A stretch of DNA of 64,000 bases, taken from contig JAECUM010004364.1 of assembly GCA_016617855.1 (NCBI GenBank), positions 45,058 to 109,057 on the forward strand. The letters are read 5' to 3'. The translations under genes were made by a program, and so were the position numbers. Each line of letters starts with the position of its first letter. The stretch's first letter is position 1. This DNA comes from Megalonaias nervosa. Its lineage: Eukaryota; Mollusca; Bivalvia; Unionida; Unionidae. This document shows, in pieces, positions 1 to 11,477 of the stretch. The notes under the pieces are model-generated. The model did not search any database. It saw only the letters and a program-made list of their open reading frames with translations, and had not been told where the DNA came from.

Positions 1-556
1 GTAGGAACTGATGACGCAGGGGAAGCTACTGGCTAACTTTCTAACATATCACCATATCAAGAACACCTTCTCAAGACAAGAAATATTTATGAAACTTTTC
101 TTGGCCTCATCTTTGTATTCAACTCAATATAAATGAAAACTTCAATAAAAGGCACATTTTCAAGGAATTTCAGTGACCCTTATAGTCAGGTTTTACTTTT
201 TATATAAATGCATAGCATAGTTTGAGTTATTACACACTCTTCGCAGCTACTGATAAAAGGGGAGATAGTCCATTTTGAACACTACTGCACTGTGAGATAC
301 ACTGCATACACAGACTGCAAGTACACTTAGTAGACCATTACCTTCTTGACAAATTTACACCGAAACATCTTTTGTCAAATTATCAAATCACTTTGATCAT
401 ATTCAACATCAGTCATTAATCTGGTTATATTTCTCTCTGGTAATCTCACTCCATATGTATGCATTTCATGCAAGATCTTGTTGATGAGGTAAATTATACT
501 TAATTCATAAAACACAGACCTACCAGTACAATCACAAAGAACCAGCATTTACTGAC
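1..556. other. DPP3 intron, AT-rich; possible decayed SINE at 1-60
   Basis: Intronic sequence downstream of the last visible exon. Bases 1-60 (around 'gaagctactggctaactttc') resemble the tail of the tRNA-derived SINE seen at 45191-45433 in minus orientation, but are too diverged to be sure. No exon, RNA gene or tandem repeat is seen in the rest. Confidence 0.4.
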
Positions 557-719
557 CTTCCAACACTGTGTTGTGCTGAACAAACATCTTTCTGGGTTGT
601 TTTCTTGCTATCACTATGTCTCTAAGTGACAGAAAATGGGGTTCTTCTTTATCGTTTACATCAGAGTAGCGGTCATACATGGCTTTCCCAGCTTCAAAGT
701 CTCCAGTTGATTTGTACAC
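557..719 (-). CDS. DPP3: DPP3 penultimate-type coding exon
   Basis: This exon has 163 nt and encodes VYKSTGDFEAGKAMYDRYSD, then VNDKEEPHFLSLRDIVIARK and QPRKMFVQHNTVLE. It matches the family C-terminal segment LKSTGD...FLTLRDTVLLRKESRKLIVQPNT-x-LEG. It enters in phase 0 after acceptor acactag and leaves one base into the Gly codon at a gtcagt donor. About 50 residues of protein remain after this exon in relatives; they are not found in 1-556 and lie left of the window. Confidence 0.95.
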
Positions 720-1799
720 CTAGTGTTGAGATGAGAGAATAAAAAATTACATTTCACACAGTATTGTCAGAGCAGTGTATTTTATACAACAAAATTATTA
801 TGCAATGGTTCTTTTCTGTATTTACCATATATATTGGAACATGATAAAATAATAATTTTTTTTCCTGTCCCAGAACTTATGGTGAAACTTTTTTCACCTA
901 GGTCATATGTCCCAAGACTTTAGAAACTAAATAAATTTGTGTTGAATTGGAGCCCCCCCACCCCTTGCTGGTTGAAATAAAATAACAAAATGCTTATTTG
1001 ATAATAAAATGAAAGAAACTACCCTTGTGTTGTTATTATTTATTCCTTTTTTTCCATCATGAGCTTTAACGAATAAAATATATCCATGAACTCCGTATAT
1101 GTAGCATAGGCATCCATAATGCAGTGTGTATTGCTTATGTCAGATAACACATTACACATTGTTCATTGACATGAACATTGAGAAACAAATCGTGTTTGGT
1201 TATACTCAAAGGTTTGAATGTCTTATCCAACTGAAAACTGGATCCAACAAAATTGCAAAGAGAGGGAAATAATCAACTAGTTGCTTGAAGATAACTACCA
1301 TTCATGCATGACATGATGTTAGGTGCAAAATAACCAATACTGAATTATATCCAGAATAAATATAAGACATTATCTCGCAAATAAAATCATGATTTGAAAA
1401 TACATTTGCTTGAGGCAAGTGACAATCTTTTCACCAGCATTAGTTACAAAAAGTATTATTAAAGCAAGTTATTGCAGTGTATACTATTTACACACAAACA
1501 TCAATGCCCGTATGTATTAATTATAACTACAGATGCCAAGCAAATCGAAGCCCAGATGGTGAATAAACACAATTGGCAGCAAGCAGCAAACTCACTGTCT
1601 GAACTTACTGACAGGACATCAAAGGCAAAGGTTGTTTTTATTACCAAGCAAGCTGACCTCGGAAGCCGACTTTGGATTCTTTTTCTTTTTTTGAATATAC
1701 AAAGCCAGCCAAGATGTGGAAGCTCACTTTGGTTCCTTTTCACCAGTATTCATGGGAATTTTGAAAATAAATTAAAACAATGAAACAATTTTTACAGTG
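720..1799. other. DPP3 intron, no recognisable feature
   Basis: AT-rich intron with short homopolymers. A 103-codon open frame at 1472-1783 (+) and its overlapping minus frame have no recognisable family and look fortuitous, although they abut the pogo-like fragment and might be its decayed 5' part. Confidence 0.4.
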
Positions 1800-2210
1800 A
1801 CACAATATAGTGCTTTGTGCACGGACATCAATGACCCAGCATTGCCCAGAAGATTGGAGAAAATAAAATCATTTGATGAATTTTTGTTAAGGCCAGAAGA
1901 GAAGATGATTTTGCCAACAATATAATCATTAACATAGACAAAATTCTAGTGTACTTTGCTCTCATTCCTGGACGGACTGCTGATAAGAGGGGGGTTAAAA
2001 GTGTGAGAATTAGCAAGACTGGTGCTGATTTTAAAAATTCTGACTTCAGTTCTTGCAGTTCCCACTTCAGGAGATGTCTTGTTTCCATCAATAATTTTTC
2101 ATGCCACAAGAAAGCAAAAAAAATATTCATGCACCGAAAGAATGGATCGTGCATGTGCTGGAGAAGGATTGTGTTGACGAGATGCTGATGTAGTGGATTA
2201 AAGAGTTTTA
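1800..2210 (+). pseudogene. pogo-type DDE transposase fragment, decayed
   Basis: On the plus strand, reading with frame changes, one sees LPRRLEKIKSFDEFL, then PGRTADKRGVKSVRISKTGA, then PKEWIVHVLEKDCVDEMLM and WIKEF. This order matches the Tc1/mariner-pogo transposase core, in which a 'P-x-x-R-T-V-x-x-K-G-x-K-S-V' segment follows the first catalytic Asp and a 'V-x-E-K-G-W-V-x-x-x-x-M-x-x-W-I' segment follows later. Frameshifts and stops separate the blocks. The catalytic domain is incomplete and no terminal inverted repeats were found. It lies opposite in strand to the nearby Tigger-like relic and is a separate insertion. Confidence 0.6.
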
Positions 2211-2701
2211 TCTCAAAGTACAAAGTTTTATATTTTTTTAAATAAAATTTCAGGTGGAGTGCATTTTCCAACACGTAATTTTTGAATGATTTAGAAGGTG
2301 TCCACAACTTATGATGTGAAAAAACAATGTGTCCCAGAACATACAGTGGACAAAAAAAGTACATTAAAAATTAATTTATCGTGTCGCAACAAACAGAGTG
2401 ATCATGATTTATGTGAGGGTTACATTCTGACATGCACATGTAATTTGAGATTTACGTAAATTAAGATGTTTTCCTCCGTAGAAATTCAGTATGTTACAAA
2501 TTGGGGGATGCTTCCGCAAAGTAGACTAAAATAAAAATTAATAAAAGTTTTCATAAAAAACATAGGAAAACAAACATAAAACATAGGAAACATAAAATAA
2601 AAACATGAAATCATGAATTTTAATCAACAGAACATATGTACATGTAATTAAAAAACGAAAGCTGCATGGAACAGTAGTGTTGATACCTTCTTTGAAAACG
2701 T
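2211..2701. other. Intron between two transposon relics
   Basis: AT-rich sequence that may hold the 3' untranslated part of the Tigger-like element. No terminal inverted repeat could be identified. The minus-strand open frame 1828-2364 has no recognisable family and overlaps the pogo-like relic antisense. Confidence 0.35.
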
Positions 2702-4708
2702 TTACATATCCTGTTCGGAACTGTCTGTAGAGACAACAAGAAGAGATAGGCTTGAACATGCAGGCATGCGACTTGAAGTGAAAGTCTCATCTGGAGATGA
2801 CACTCTAAAGAAAGAGTCCAGCATAGTCCGAATCTTATGTTCTCTTTTTTTCTCATAAAAGCTCTTCATAACAAGCAACTGCATCCATGTGTTGAATAAG
2901 TGAACTTCGATTTGTACCTGGACCATTATCCTCCATTAAGCAGTGACATGACTTAAGACATCAGACAAAACTTTCAATGTCAAAGTCCAAGCATGTTGCT
3001 GCTCACAAGCCTCTGGCTGGCTGGCAAAAGCTTTTTGTTCTTCATCCACAATATTCTTGCTCCAAATTCAACAGGTCTTCATTTGTCAACTCCTCAGCAT
3101 CAAATTCCAAAAGCTGCTCAATGACAATCTCTTGTAATGTCTCTTCTGCCAGTCTGACCTTGTTTGCAGCCTTTACACTGGCCTTATTTGCTAATGCAAT
3201 GGTGTCATCAATATCTAAGCCATCAGAAGAATGATAAAACTTAGAACAAAGTTTTTTCCAAACGCCATTCTTGCAGTGTGGTGAAACCTCCTGCCATGAC
3301 ATATTTACAAATTGCAAGGCATCCTTGATGTTGAATGCCTTTCAGTAATCTTTCACTGTGATGTTCCATTCATTTGTTTGCTTCACCAAATCATTTAAAA
3401 CTGACTGCAGATAATATGATTGGAAAGCCTTTATGACACCCTGATCCACTGCATGCAAAAGGGATGTGGTATCGGTGGCAAATATATGACTTCAATGTTT
3501 TCAGAATAGTCTTCAATAGTTCTAGGATGGCTGTGGGCATTGTCTAAAATTAATAAGATTTTGAATGGAATGCCTTCTCTCTGGCAATAATTTTTAAACT
3601 CACAATGCAGGTCCTTCTCAAAGTATTGCTTGAACACTGCACTGATCATCCAACCTTTCTTATGAGCGTACCATCTATACAAGCAACTCCAAACATTCAC
3701 ACCCCTTCAAGGCCTTGGGATTTTCAGAATGATAAATCATGATAAGTTTCAACCTGCAGTCACCTTGTGCACTGCCTTGCAGGAGAAGTGTACAGTGGTC
3801 TTTAGCAGCTTTAAATCTGGGCGCAGTCTTCTCTTTCATTGAAATGTAGGTGCGGTCAGGCATCTTCTTCCAGTATAGGCTGGTTGCGTAGACATTCAAA
3901 ATCTGCTTTGCTGAGTAATCAGCACTTTCAATAATTTTCTGCAGTCTGGTGGGAAAACCTCTTGCAGCTTCTTTGTCAGCTGATGCTGCTTTACTACTTG
4001 TTTTGACATTTTTAAAGCCAAACGTGCTTTAAACTTGTGCCAATACTGGCATGAAAATCTTTTTCATCACCTTCTACAGATACCATGAGAACATCATACA
4101 GGCTAGAGGCTTTAGCACACACAATTGTTTGGCCACGAGAAATTTTTTTCTTATGCTGATCATCAAGCCATGCCGCCAACATCCTTTCCATCCTGTCCAT
4201 TATGTTGGGGCAGGTATAGCAACTTTTCTGGTTTGAAAGTGAGATTCCAGCTTTCACACTTGCTTTTATTTTTTCTGTACTGTCAAGTATTGTTCTACAT
4301 GTACTTTCACTAAGGTTCAAAGCATGCTTTATCATGGCGATACTCTGACCAGCTTCATACCTTTTCACTAGGGGCCCCGAGTGGCTGAGTGGCCTAAAGT
4401 GCTCTCCGTTACGGATCACTGCCATCTCACCTCTGTCTGCGTGGGTTCGTGTCTAGGATTCGGCTAATGTGGATAAGTGAGAAAGCTTGCCAGTAGCTTC
4501 TCGAGGGTCGGTGGTTCTTTCTGGGGATTTCCCAGTTTCTTCCTCCACCATTAATACTGGCTGCCATGTATAGCCTATCGTGTGCTGAAAAATGGCATTA
4601 AGCCCCACAACAACAACAACCACCTTTTCACTACTTCAAGTTTAACCTCTAAGAAATAGCCTTCCTTGGTCTCTTCGGACTAACATTTGCTTGTCGTTTA
4701 GATGCCAT
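2702..4708 (-). pseudogene. Tigger/TIGD1-like transposase, decayed and SINE-interrupted
   Basis: A Tc1/mariner-pogo (Tigger) transposase relic spanning the whole protein. From 4708 it starts MASKRQANVSPKRPRKA. It then shows the N-terminal psq-type HTH (YEAGQSIAMIKHALNLS), a second CENP-B-type HTH (MERMLAAWLDDQHKKKIS), the DDE core (KKMPDRTYISMKEKTAPRFK, YHSENPKALKG, PFKILLILDNAHSHP), a segment with NVSWQEV-like spacing (ALQFVNMSWQEVSPHC), and a C-terminal tail ending SSPDETFTSSRM...STDSSEQDM with a stop at 2702. There is a one-base indel near 4656, a 251-bp SINE inserted at 4371-4621, a one-base deletion after the catalytic LDNAHSHP region near 3470 and a stop codon near 3340, so it is not functional. 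No terminal repeats were found. Confidence 0.9.
4371..4621 (+). mobile_element. tRNA-derived SINE, full length, in the Tigger relic
   Basis: The head 'ggggccccgagtggctgagt' carries an A-box (TGGCTGAGTGG) and a B-box-like 'gggttcgtgtcta' as in Ser/Leu-type tRNA-derived SINEs. The body includes 'gcttgccagtagcttctcga' and 'cctccaccattaatactggc', and the tail is an (ACA)n repeat. It is flanked by a perfect 12-bp target-site duplication, accttttcacta, at 4359-4370 and 4622-4633. Removing it restores continuity of the Tigger coding sequence (VVKR|YEAGQS). It is therefore a retroposed copy younger than the host relic. Confidence 0.92.
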
Positions 4709-4739
4709 CACTAATAATGTTAAAAAATTTGAACAAATA

Positions 4740-6431
4740 ATTTACTTTGTAACAAACAATTTGTACATGTACATATGTACGCAGCACAGAGGCCATAATA
4801 AACAAAATGGTGGGCACGTAAGAGGTGGGCATTGTGGGTAATGTTTGCATGTGACAGTGGCACAATCTACATGTAGGACAGAAGTTATCTCAATGGTAGA
4901 AATCATTTTTGCATTTTCCCATCTCGCGTTATTTAGAATTTGCATGAATTGAGATCACATAAATCATGATCATATTGTATACGATAAAAAAAGGGAGCAT
5001 GAACAACTGTGACCAGGATGTAGGTTCAAATCCTGTCAGATCAGGCTCAGCCTTCCACTGTAGTTAGTTTCTGGGATAGCTGACATATACCAACACAACA
5101 GTTTTTCCTGGACATACTCATGAAACTAATTCATTCAGAACATTCTATACTTTTGGACTTGTGACAGGATATTTAGGATTATTTGGGTTTAATTTTTAAT
5201 ACTGTGTCTCTTAAATTTTCACTTATGGATTGTGAAGAAATAAACTGTTAGTCATTTTATTAAACTTGATGGTTTCATTCTTTCTGTTATATAGTTTAAG
5301 GCCTTGAGTCATAACATCAGAACTAGGTCTGTCTGTCAGAAAGTGTTTGCATAATACTCTTCCCCACCAACCCCATTCCTGCATGATACAAAGTAAAAGA
5401 ATACAATTTTTTACATGGGGAGATAATAAAGTATAATCTTGCAGACCCTGAAATGGGTAAATTGACCAAATTTGTATTAATTCTGCATTTATTTGCTTTC
5501 TGTTTGCAATTCAGCTATTATTTCATATTTCATTTACATTCTCAAAAATGCATTTTGTGTTTACTGCTTTCATTCATCATTTCCTTTTATTTTTGTTCCT
5601 TGGGAATGCATTTACCAAAGTCGGCTTTCATTTTTCAATAATTCCAATTTTTATGAACTGACTGCGTTTTCTACATTTTGATTAGATGTGATGTGATACT
5701 GATCTGGAATTTTTTTTACACATCAATAAATTCTGCGGACTACTTTTGATTCCCTGTGTCCAGATCATTTGATGTAAAGTTTTATCTATATCAACGCTTT
5801 AGACCCTAATAATAACAAGTTCCCACCCACCCACTCCTGTGATTTCCAACAAAAAATGACAAGCCACAGATTAAAATCGACCATTAGAAGTTAAAACAAT
5901 GTAATTGCATAGACCTTCCTGCACTCCAACACTCACCCCTTTTGCCAAAGAAGGCATATGGCAGGCTTTAGAAGCCAATCTTCGGAAATTATTGCATTTC
6001 ACCTCGACAACATGTTACAGCAGCGGTTATTAAAGGTCAGGGTCATGTCAACCATGGGATCACACTAAAAATGGACACGATTTTGCTTTTGAAAGATCGG
6101 AATGTGTAGAAAGTAACAACGACGTTGCTATAACAACACGTGCCATACACAAGCGTAATTTTTGAAAAAAGGAATATTCCTGGTTTAACTGCAACAACCA
6201 TTTTTTTATATTAAAATAATGATCATAACAATATATCACTGGCATGACCCGCTATGACATTCTACCCTGTATCACTGTATAAAGAATCAATGAAACTTGG
6301 CTGGTGAAGTTAGGACTATGTATTCTATCGCAGTTAAGAGGCTAATGAAAGAATACTTCGAGGTACATAAAAGTGAATGTTTTATTGATTAAATCTGCTG
6401 ATCTGATGTTAGAAAGGAAGTAAACTGGAAT
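4740..6431. other. Intron with a possible partial SINE near 5000-5110
   Basis: Mostly unique AT-rich sequence. Around 5031 'taggttcaaatcctgtcaga' looks like a tRNA B-box, so a short tRNA-SINE head relic may lie at about 4992-5110. The 4740-5000 stretch may belong to the 5' flank of the Tigger element. Small open frames at 5453-5681 and 6060-6245 are low-complexity and unconvincing. Confidence 0.35.
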
Positions 6432-6531
6432 TATAAGGATTAAATGATCATGGTTGGGTATTTATCAATGTGTAAATTTTACCTAATCACTCACAAAGTT
6501 TACATAAAGTCCACGATCATTTAATCCTATA
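6432..6531. repeat. 100-bp inverted repeat (MITE-like)
   Basis: The arm 'tataaggattaaatgatcat' at 6432-6453 pairs with the reverse complement of 'ccacgatcatttaatcctat' at 6511-6531, with one mismatch and a one-base gap, around a ~57-bp spacer. The size and shape fit a small palindromic MITE or solo hairpin. No clear target-site duplication was found and the family is unknown. Confidence 0.55.
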
Positions 6532-7349
6532 ATAATATTAAACAGAGAAAACTAAAGTGTGCTTTAATAAAATAAAATAGACATTAAAATTCAGAACAGA
6601 ACTTAATTACAACCCCTTAATTCTTGGATAATTCAAACATTTTCAACGAAACAAAAAAAATCATACTCAGGCAACATTTGATTGCTTAGTTAGAAAATTA
6701 TCCAAATAATCAGTTAATGCAGACAAATGGAATGTGCTATAATTTAATATGACCAAGACATTTTTCTTTTGTTTATATTCCTAATAATTTTATACATGGT
6801 TTCCAGGAAGAAATGAAATCAAGAAGCAATATTCCAAGGAGGTACAATAAATATGGGACATTTTTTCCACACCCATCATATGTGTTCATGGAACATGACT
6901 ACATCATGACAGTGCCTGAAAAGAACATTTGGATGGGCAATGGTCATATTACATAACCTATCATATTTGTGCTGTTGCATACAGTCTAAACACTTGCAAT
7001 GTAGCTAGCATATGGTAATCAAACAGAAGAGTAATTCTGTACATGCTGGCTTTTAAAAATTGCAAAACCACTGTCATGTTTAGATGTTCAGTTCTAATAT
7101 TAAATGCAAACCTTGCTACCATGACTACTCTCACTTTAAATGGAACAATATCCTACACTTTTAACAGAAATTTATATATATTTATACAAATATATTAAAA
7201 AGCTTATTTTTGCAGAAAATAAACTCTTAAAAACTTGTATTCTGCAACAAGCAATTTGTCCACAGAACACAAATGCCCCACAAACAGAGCCTGAGAAAGC
7301 AACATAAATTCAAAACAAAACTCTGCAGGCAGAAAAAGTTAACACTATG
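6532..7349. other. DPP3 intron, no recognisable feature
   Basis: AT-rich sequence with no conserved coding signal, tandem repeat or recognisable element. Confidence 0.4.
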
Positions 7350-7799
7350 TCCCTACTGTATTTATGATGCGGCATGATAATTTTACAATAAAGCATATAC
7401 CATGCATACTCACTTATACGTCAGTACAATGCAAATAACATAGGCCCTGATCTGCTAATGCATAATGCATAACTGCCAACCCTAACAATGTAATAAAATA
7501 TCATGTACTCATTATGTTCAACTAAAAAGCTTGAAAAGTACGCTTAAACTTTGAATAGGTCCAGTACAGTTTCATAAAGTGCAGTTCCAAACTATGTGGA
7601 GCTCAATAACAATCTCTTAACTTGATGTAATCCAAGGCTCTTTTTCTCATTTTATGTGGCAATGGCAATCATCTCTCTCACCATGAGACATACTCAAATC
7701 AACACATGAAGACCAACAAACATAACTGTCTTCCATCCTACTTTTTGCCCACAAGAACCTAAATCATCCTTTCAATACTGTATTATCCAAACTTTTAAA

Positions 7800-8200
7800 A
7801 TGTACCTTATTCCTTTCATCTTTAACATGTATAATTTGTTGGATGCCATTGTTAAAAATCTATAAGCAAACAGCTTGATCATGCAGACATATTGCATGAA
7901 AAGCTATGCACAGTTTAAAGCAAATAAGTTAGTCTTTTTCTTTGACTAACTCCATTTAAACTAATATGAAATCCAGACCAGAATCAACCATGGGCAACTT
8001 GAAACCAGTATCCCGATTTTACCACAACTATCACATTTCTGGAACTTTTGCTTTTATTCCATAAGTCCATATTTTAAGGGTCATTTCTGGAAAACTTATA
8101 GATAAATTGTAAGGGTTAACAGGTCTTAATCTACCTGCATATCAGGGTCAATGTTATTTGTTCTAAGGATAACTCCTTATGCACTGTATAGACACAGATC
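7800..8200. repeat. Interspersed repeat, related copy at 28400-28700
   Basis: Segments such as 'aaacagcttgatcatgcaga', 'actaactccatttaaactaa' and 'atattttaagggtcatttct' recur in the same order at about 28432-28700 ('aaacagctcgatcatgcaga', 'actaactccactcaatctaa', 'atattttaatggtcatttct'). The shared length is about 300-400 bp in the same orientation. It has no coding capacity and is an unclassified mobile repeat family. Confidence 0.6.
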
Positions 8201-8304
8201 TGCTGGTGCATCATACAATGGCAAACTGGGGTCTGTGCAATTTGCAGATTGACTTTACTTATATGGGAATATATATGGTAATTCTGACATCATCTTTAAC
8301 CAAC

Positions 8305-8605
8305 CTGTAGTTTTCTCAGAAAATTTCCAATTGCAGGCTTTCCAACTGGAATGATCTTGGATCTGTCAAGTGTCAAGAGAATATCTTCCTTTCCATCTTC
8401 ATGCACTGTCTTCCTAATGGTGACAAGACCCTCCCCTGCTTCAAGCATCACACGCAGAATGACAAAGCGAGCATTCATATGTGCCTGGCGCCACTTAAAT
8501 GATTCAGGGGAATAAAACTCCAGTGCAAGGAGACCAGCTCTGGCCATATTCAGCCAATTAATGTAAATAATGTCATCAGCGTTATCATCTTCAAAGCCAA
8601 AAATT
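8305..8605 (-). CDS. DPP3: DPP3 coding exon (RQAHMNARFVILR segment)
   Basis: The largest exon, 301 nt. It starts one base into the frame (completing AG|A), encodes RIFGFEDDNADDIIYINWLN, then MARAGLLALEFYSPESFKWR, QAHMNARFVILRVMLEAGEG and LDRSKIIPVGKPAIG, and ends at KLQ. The His and Arg residues of the QAHMNARFVILR helix line the active site in DPP3 structures and are conserved. The acceptor is attttcag and the donor gttggt. A longer open frame up to 8799 runs back into intron and an adjacent SINE; the true 5' edge is 8605. Confidence 0.96.
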
Positions 8606-8768
8606 CTGAAAATACAAATCCAGTGAAAAGGGTTAATGTCAATTTCAAAAACAACAAATGTGGAAAACAGTAAATGAATCTGACATGATAAAGAAATCTG
8701 ATCTGAAGGGATACTATTTATGTAGTTGATTAAAATCTTATGCTCCAAGGAGTAGCTTTCCTTATCTG

Positions 8769-8995
8769 TGGCCCCAGGTGACTGAGTGTTTTCAGGCACT
8801 CACCTTTACAGATCACTGACATCATGGCCTTGTCCAGATGGGTTTGAGTTTCTGGGTCAGCCAATGTGGGTATGTGAGAAAGCTTGTCAGTAACTTCCTG
8901 AGGGTCGGTGGATCATTCTGGGTCCTTCTTCCACCAAATAGTCTGGCCACCATATAAACCTTATCGTGTGTGCATTAAATCCCACAAAACCTAAC
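8769..8995 (+). mobile_element. tRNA-derived SINE, diverged copy
   Basis: The same family as 4371-4621: 'ggccccaggtgactgagtgt' head, 'ctttacagatcactgacatc', 'gagaaagcttgtcagtaact', 'ctgagggtcggtggatcatt' and 'tccaccaaatagtctggcca'. It is more diverged and has a shorter tail ('taaatcccacaaaac'). No clear target-site duplication was found. It sits in the 1.8-kb DPP3 intron. Confidence 0.8.
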
Positions 8996-9490
8996 CAAGG
9001 CTATTTTGGAATGTTTGTACAAACAGACCCTGAAATCGGTGTTCTGTATGCTTTTCACCTGCCATTCATTTACATTTCATTTGCATTCCATTCACAATGT
9101 CATTACATTAATGCAACTTGTTACATCAATTTCACTGATTATCCACAGTGACAAATTGTCAGTGTAAAGAATCTGATCCTTCCTTGTCAAGCAAAACGGC
9201 TTTCAACCATGAAAATTAAGTAGCAAGCCAAATTATTGGTTTAACAGATCTTCAAATCCATTCATGAAATGAATCTCATTTCAATTTATCATTTATAGTT
9301 CAGCACTTGTGTTCTGCATTTCATTTTGGGTTCATTACACTGGTAAAGTTACCCAATTCAATGGTTTGATATATTTTCCTTACTAAACACTGCAGAACTT
9401 GTAAAGTCTATAAAATCTGTATTTTTAAAATGTATGCATCAAGGACATGAATTAGAATTCAAATGTAGCATTTGAACTTATCCACACCAA

Positions 9491-9539
9491 GTGTATGTAT
9501 GTATGTATGTATGTATGTATGTATGTATGTATGTATGTA
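9491..9539. repeat. (GTAT)n microsatellite
   Basis: About twelve copies of a tetranucleotide GTAT/TATG run, followed at once by 'gttttatgccgcaccagcat', which may be the end of a mobile element next to which the microsatellite grew. Confidence 0.95.
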
Positions 9540-9705
9540 GTGTTTTATGCCGCACCAGCATAATATTTGGGCCTAACTAAAAGTTTTAAAAATGTAAAAT
9601 TGTAGACCTTTTTAAATAAATGTAAAAATGTACAAGATAAAATACAAAAGTAAAAATATTAAAATTCAGTAAAAGTATACATTTAGATGTATATAATATT
9701 TTAAG

Positions 9706-10167
9706 TTAGGATAAGGGATCTTCCCCAAGCAAATGGGGATTGCAGGGTAGTTTTGCCTTTATATGTCTGTCCTTACTCTTTACACCTAAGTAACTAGACA
9801 AAAAACAGTACAGATCTTTCTTTCCAGATTGTATGACCAAACCATGTTTCTGTATTATCTGGAATATTAACCAGTTGTGAGATTGAAGGTTTTGAAAAGC
9901 ACTCAGTGTGCAAAGGGAACACAAAAGGATTATGAAATTTGTTTCATAACAGGCTTCAGTGTAGCTCACAGCTTTGAGAATGGCTGCAATTTCTACTGCA
10001 AAAACTGAAACTTTATCCAGTAACTGGCTCAAAATGGTTCCATGAATCATTGCAATGGCAGCTCCAACCTTGTTTCCATATTTCAAACTGTCTGCATTCT
10101 GGGCTCTGATTTCATTGAATTTACTCTGAAAAGCAGAAGACTTGCTAAAGACTTTTTGAATCAGCAA
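9706..10167 (-). pseudogene. RNase H domain of a non-LTR retrotransposon, decayed
   Basis: A 153-codon open frame with GNKVGAAIAMIHGT, then LDKVSVFAVEIAAILKAVSY, then a segment with LSAFQNLQSH and a segment ending YLGVKSKDRHIKAKLP. This follows the RNase H order seen in Jockey/R1-type LINEs: YTDGSK..VGA, SIFTAEA.AI, SDSLSALQ.L, and PSH.GI.GN...D..AK. The first catalytic Asp region (TDGSK) has been lost or substituted and other acidic residues are missing, so it is inactive. The preceding reverse-transcriptase part is not seen next to it. Confidence 0.65.
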
Positions 10168-10392
10168 AGATCAAATATTATTTGGAGGAAGGAGTGTTGA
10201 TAACCAACGTGGTAATTCTGAAACAGTATTCTCCAATATTTCCAATATTACATTTTTGTTCTTCTAGCATGCAGAAAACAAACTAACCTATGGATGACAA
10301 AAAGGCTGGTTTACTGTATGCTATAAATGCAAGCAAATGCAGGAGTTGGACAAGTCTGATTAGATGATATTTTTGGGGTTGAACATATCTAC

Positions 10393-10517
10393 CTGAGGGC
10401 ATCCTGAGAAAGACAGAGAAATATTCCCACACATTCTGCTCGGCACTCTTCATAAGTTGAGGCAATGGTGGAAAATTTTGAGTCCCAGGTTTCACTCTGT
10501 TGGTACCAGCTCTTGAT
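10393..10517 (-). CDS. DPP3: DPP3 catalytic exon with EECRAE zinc ligand
   Basis: This exon has 125 nt and encodes [20 protein letters not shown], then [16 protein letters not shown] and SQDALR. EECRAE is the second M49 motif; its terminal glutamate is the third zinc ligand (Glu508 in human) and it is intact. The frame enters in phase 0 and leaves two bases into an Arg codon at a gtagat donor; the acceptor is cttgtag. An open frame continues past the donor for about 35 codons into the intron but shows no family similarity. Confidence 0.96.
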
Positions 10518-11477
10518 CTACAAGACAAATCAAAATTATTTTTTTTTTGCCACCTAAATTAAATAAGATCATCACGTCTGGCCTGTCAAGATGTTACAAT
10601 ACTCCCATGCTGTAGAATGAAAACAGCACTGCATTCAATGATAGAGAAGTGTTAAAACAGGCCTATTTCTGTTGGTAGGTCACAGACTGCAAACATACAT
10701 GGCAGTTGTACAACAGGCTGACTTTTACTTGGTTCCATAACAAGATTTTACGTAGAACCAGTCTGACATCTGGCATAATATTATTATTGTTCAAATTGTT
10801 TGATAGTGACACAGGGACCATAACAACACCTGCTCTAAACTTTGCTTTGCAAACCCTAGGGTTAACTAGAGTTATTTGAGATGGGAAACACTGTAAAGGG
10901 CTCTGCTAACTACAATTTGCTGGGTAGGGCTTTAAATGGAGAAACTTGAGCTGGGAAACAAAATTTGAAGGATGTGCATTCAGAGGCCATAATTATTGCA
11001 AATTATGACATGAAATGCTTGAAATCCAACTGAGTCAAGGTCTTATCTAAATAAAACAGCATACTAAAGTTGGTTAAAAAAAAATCCATCGATCCTTCGG
11101 AAAGCAATGCTGTGGAAACTATACACAGAAGGATACCCAATCAGTTTCTATGACTTTCATTTCATGTTCTCATCAACATAAAGCTTCATATATCTGCTTG
11201 AAATCCAATAATCCCTAGTAAACTAACACTTTGGAAACCGAAGTCAGGTCAACAGAAAATCAGGGGCAATAACTCCTGTCAATAATGTCTTATAAGGATA
11301 GAAATTAAATTAATCCAAGTTCTTATCATTGTAAAGGTTCTTTTTTAATAGGATTCATATACAAAACCAAATCGTTAGTAAAATTATGCTGCAAAAACCA
11401 AGATTAGGAAGATGAAATCAATACCCTTGTTCCGCATATATGCAAAAGTTTACCAATATTCATACCATTAATTCTGA
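10518..11477. other. DPP3 intron with low-copy repeat
   Basis: Mostly featureless. Around 11265 'aggggcaataactcctgtca' is a phrase common in mollusc interspersed repeats (from memory; a repeat search would settle this). The 10970-11300 stretch shows weak internal repetition ('gcttgaaatccaa' twice). Confidence 0.35.

Noticed and set aside
1..556. Search for the final DPP3 exon
   Set aside because: No frame matches the expected C-terminal segment after LEG; the exon is presumed to lie left of the window.
1828..2364. A 178-codon minus-strand open frame, one of the longest in the window
   Set aside because: It is antisense to a recognisable plus-strand pogo transposase relic and has no family similarity of its own.
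8606..8799. N-terminal extension of the open frame ending at 8296
   Set aside because: Upstream of 8605 the frame has no DPP3 similarity and enters a SINE; a clear AG acceptor at 8606-8607 joins in phase to the exon at 10393-10517.
10168..10392. Continuation of the EECRAE exon frame past the donor to 10283
   Set aside because: Family similarity stops exactly at the gtagat donor and resumes with the correct phase at 8605.
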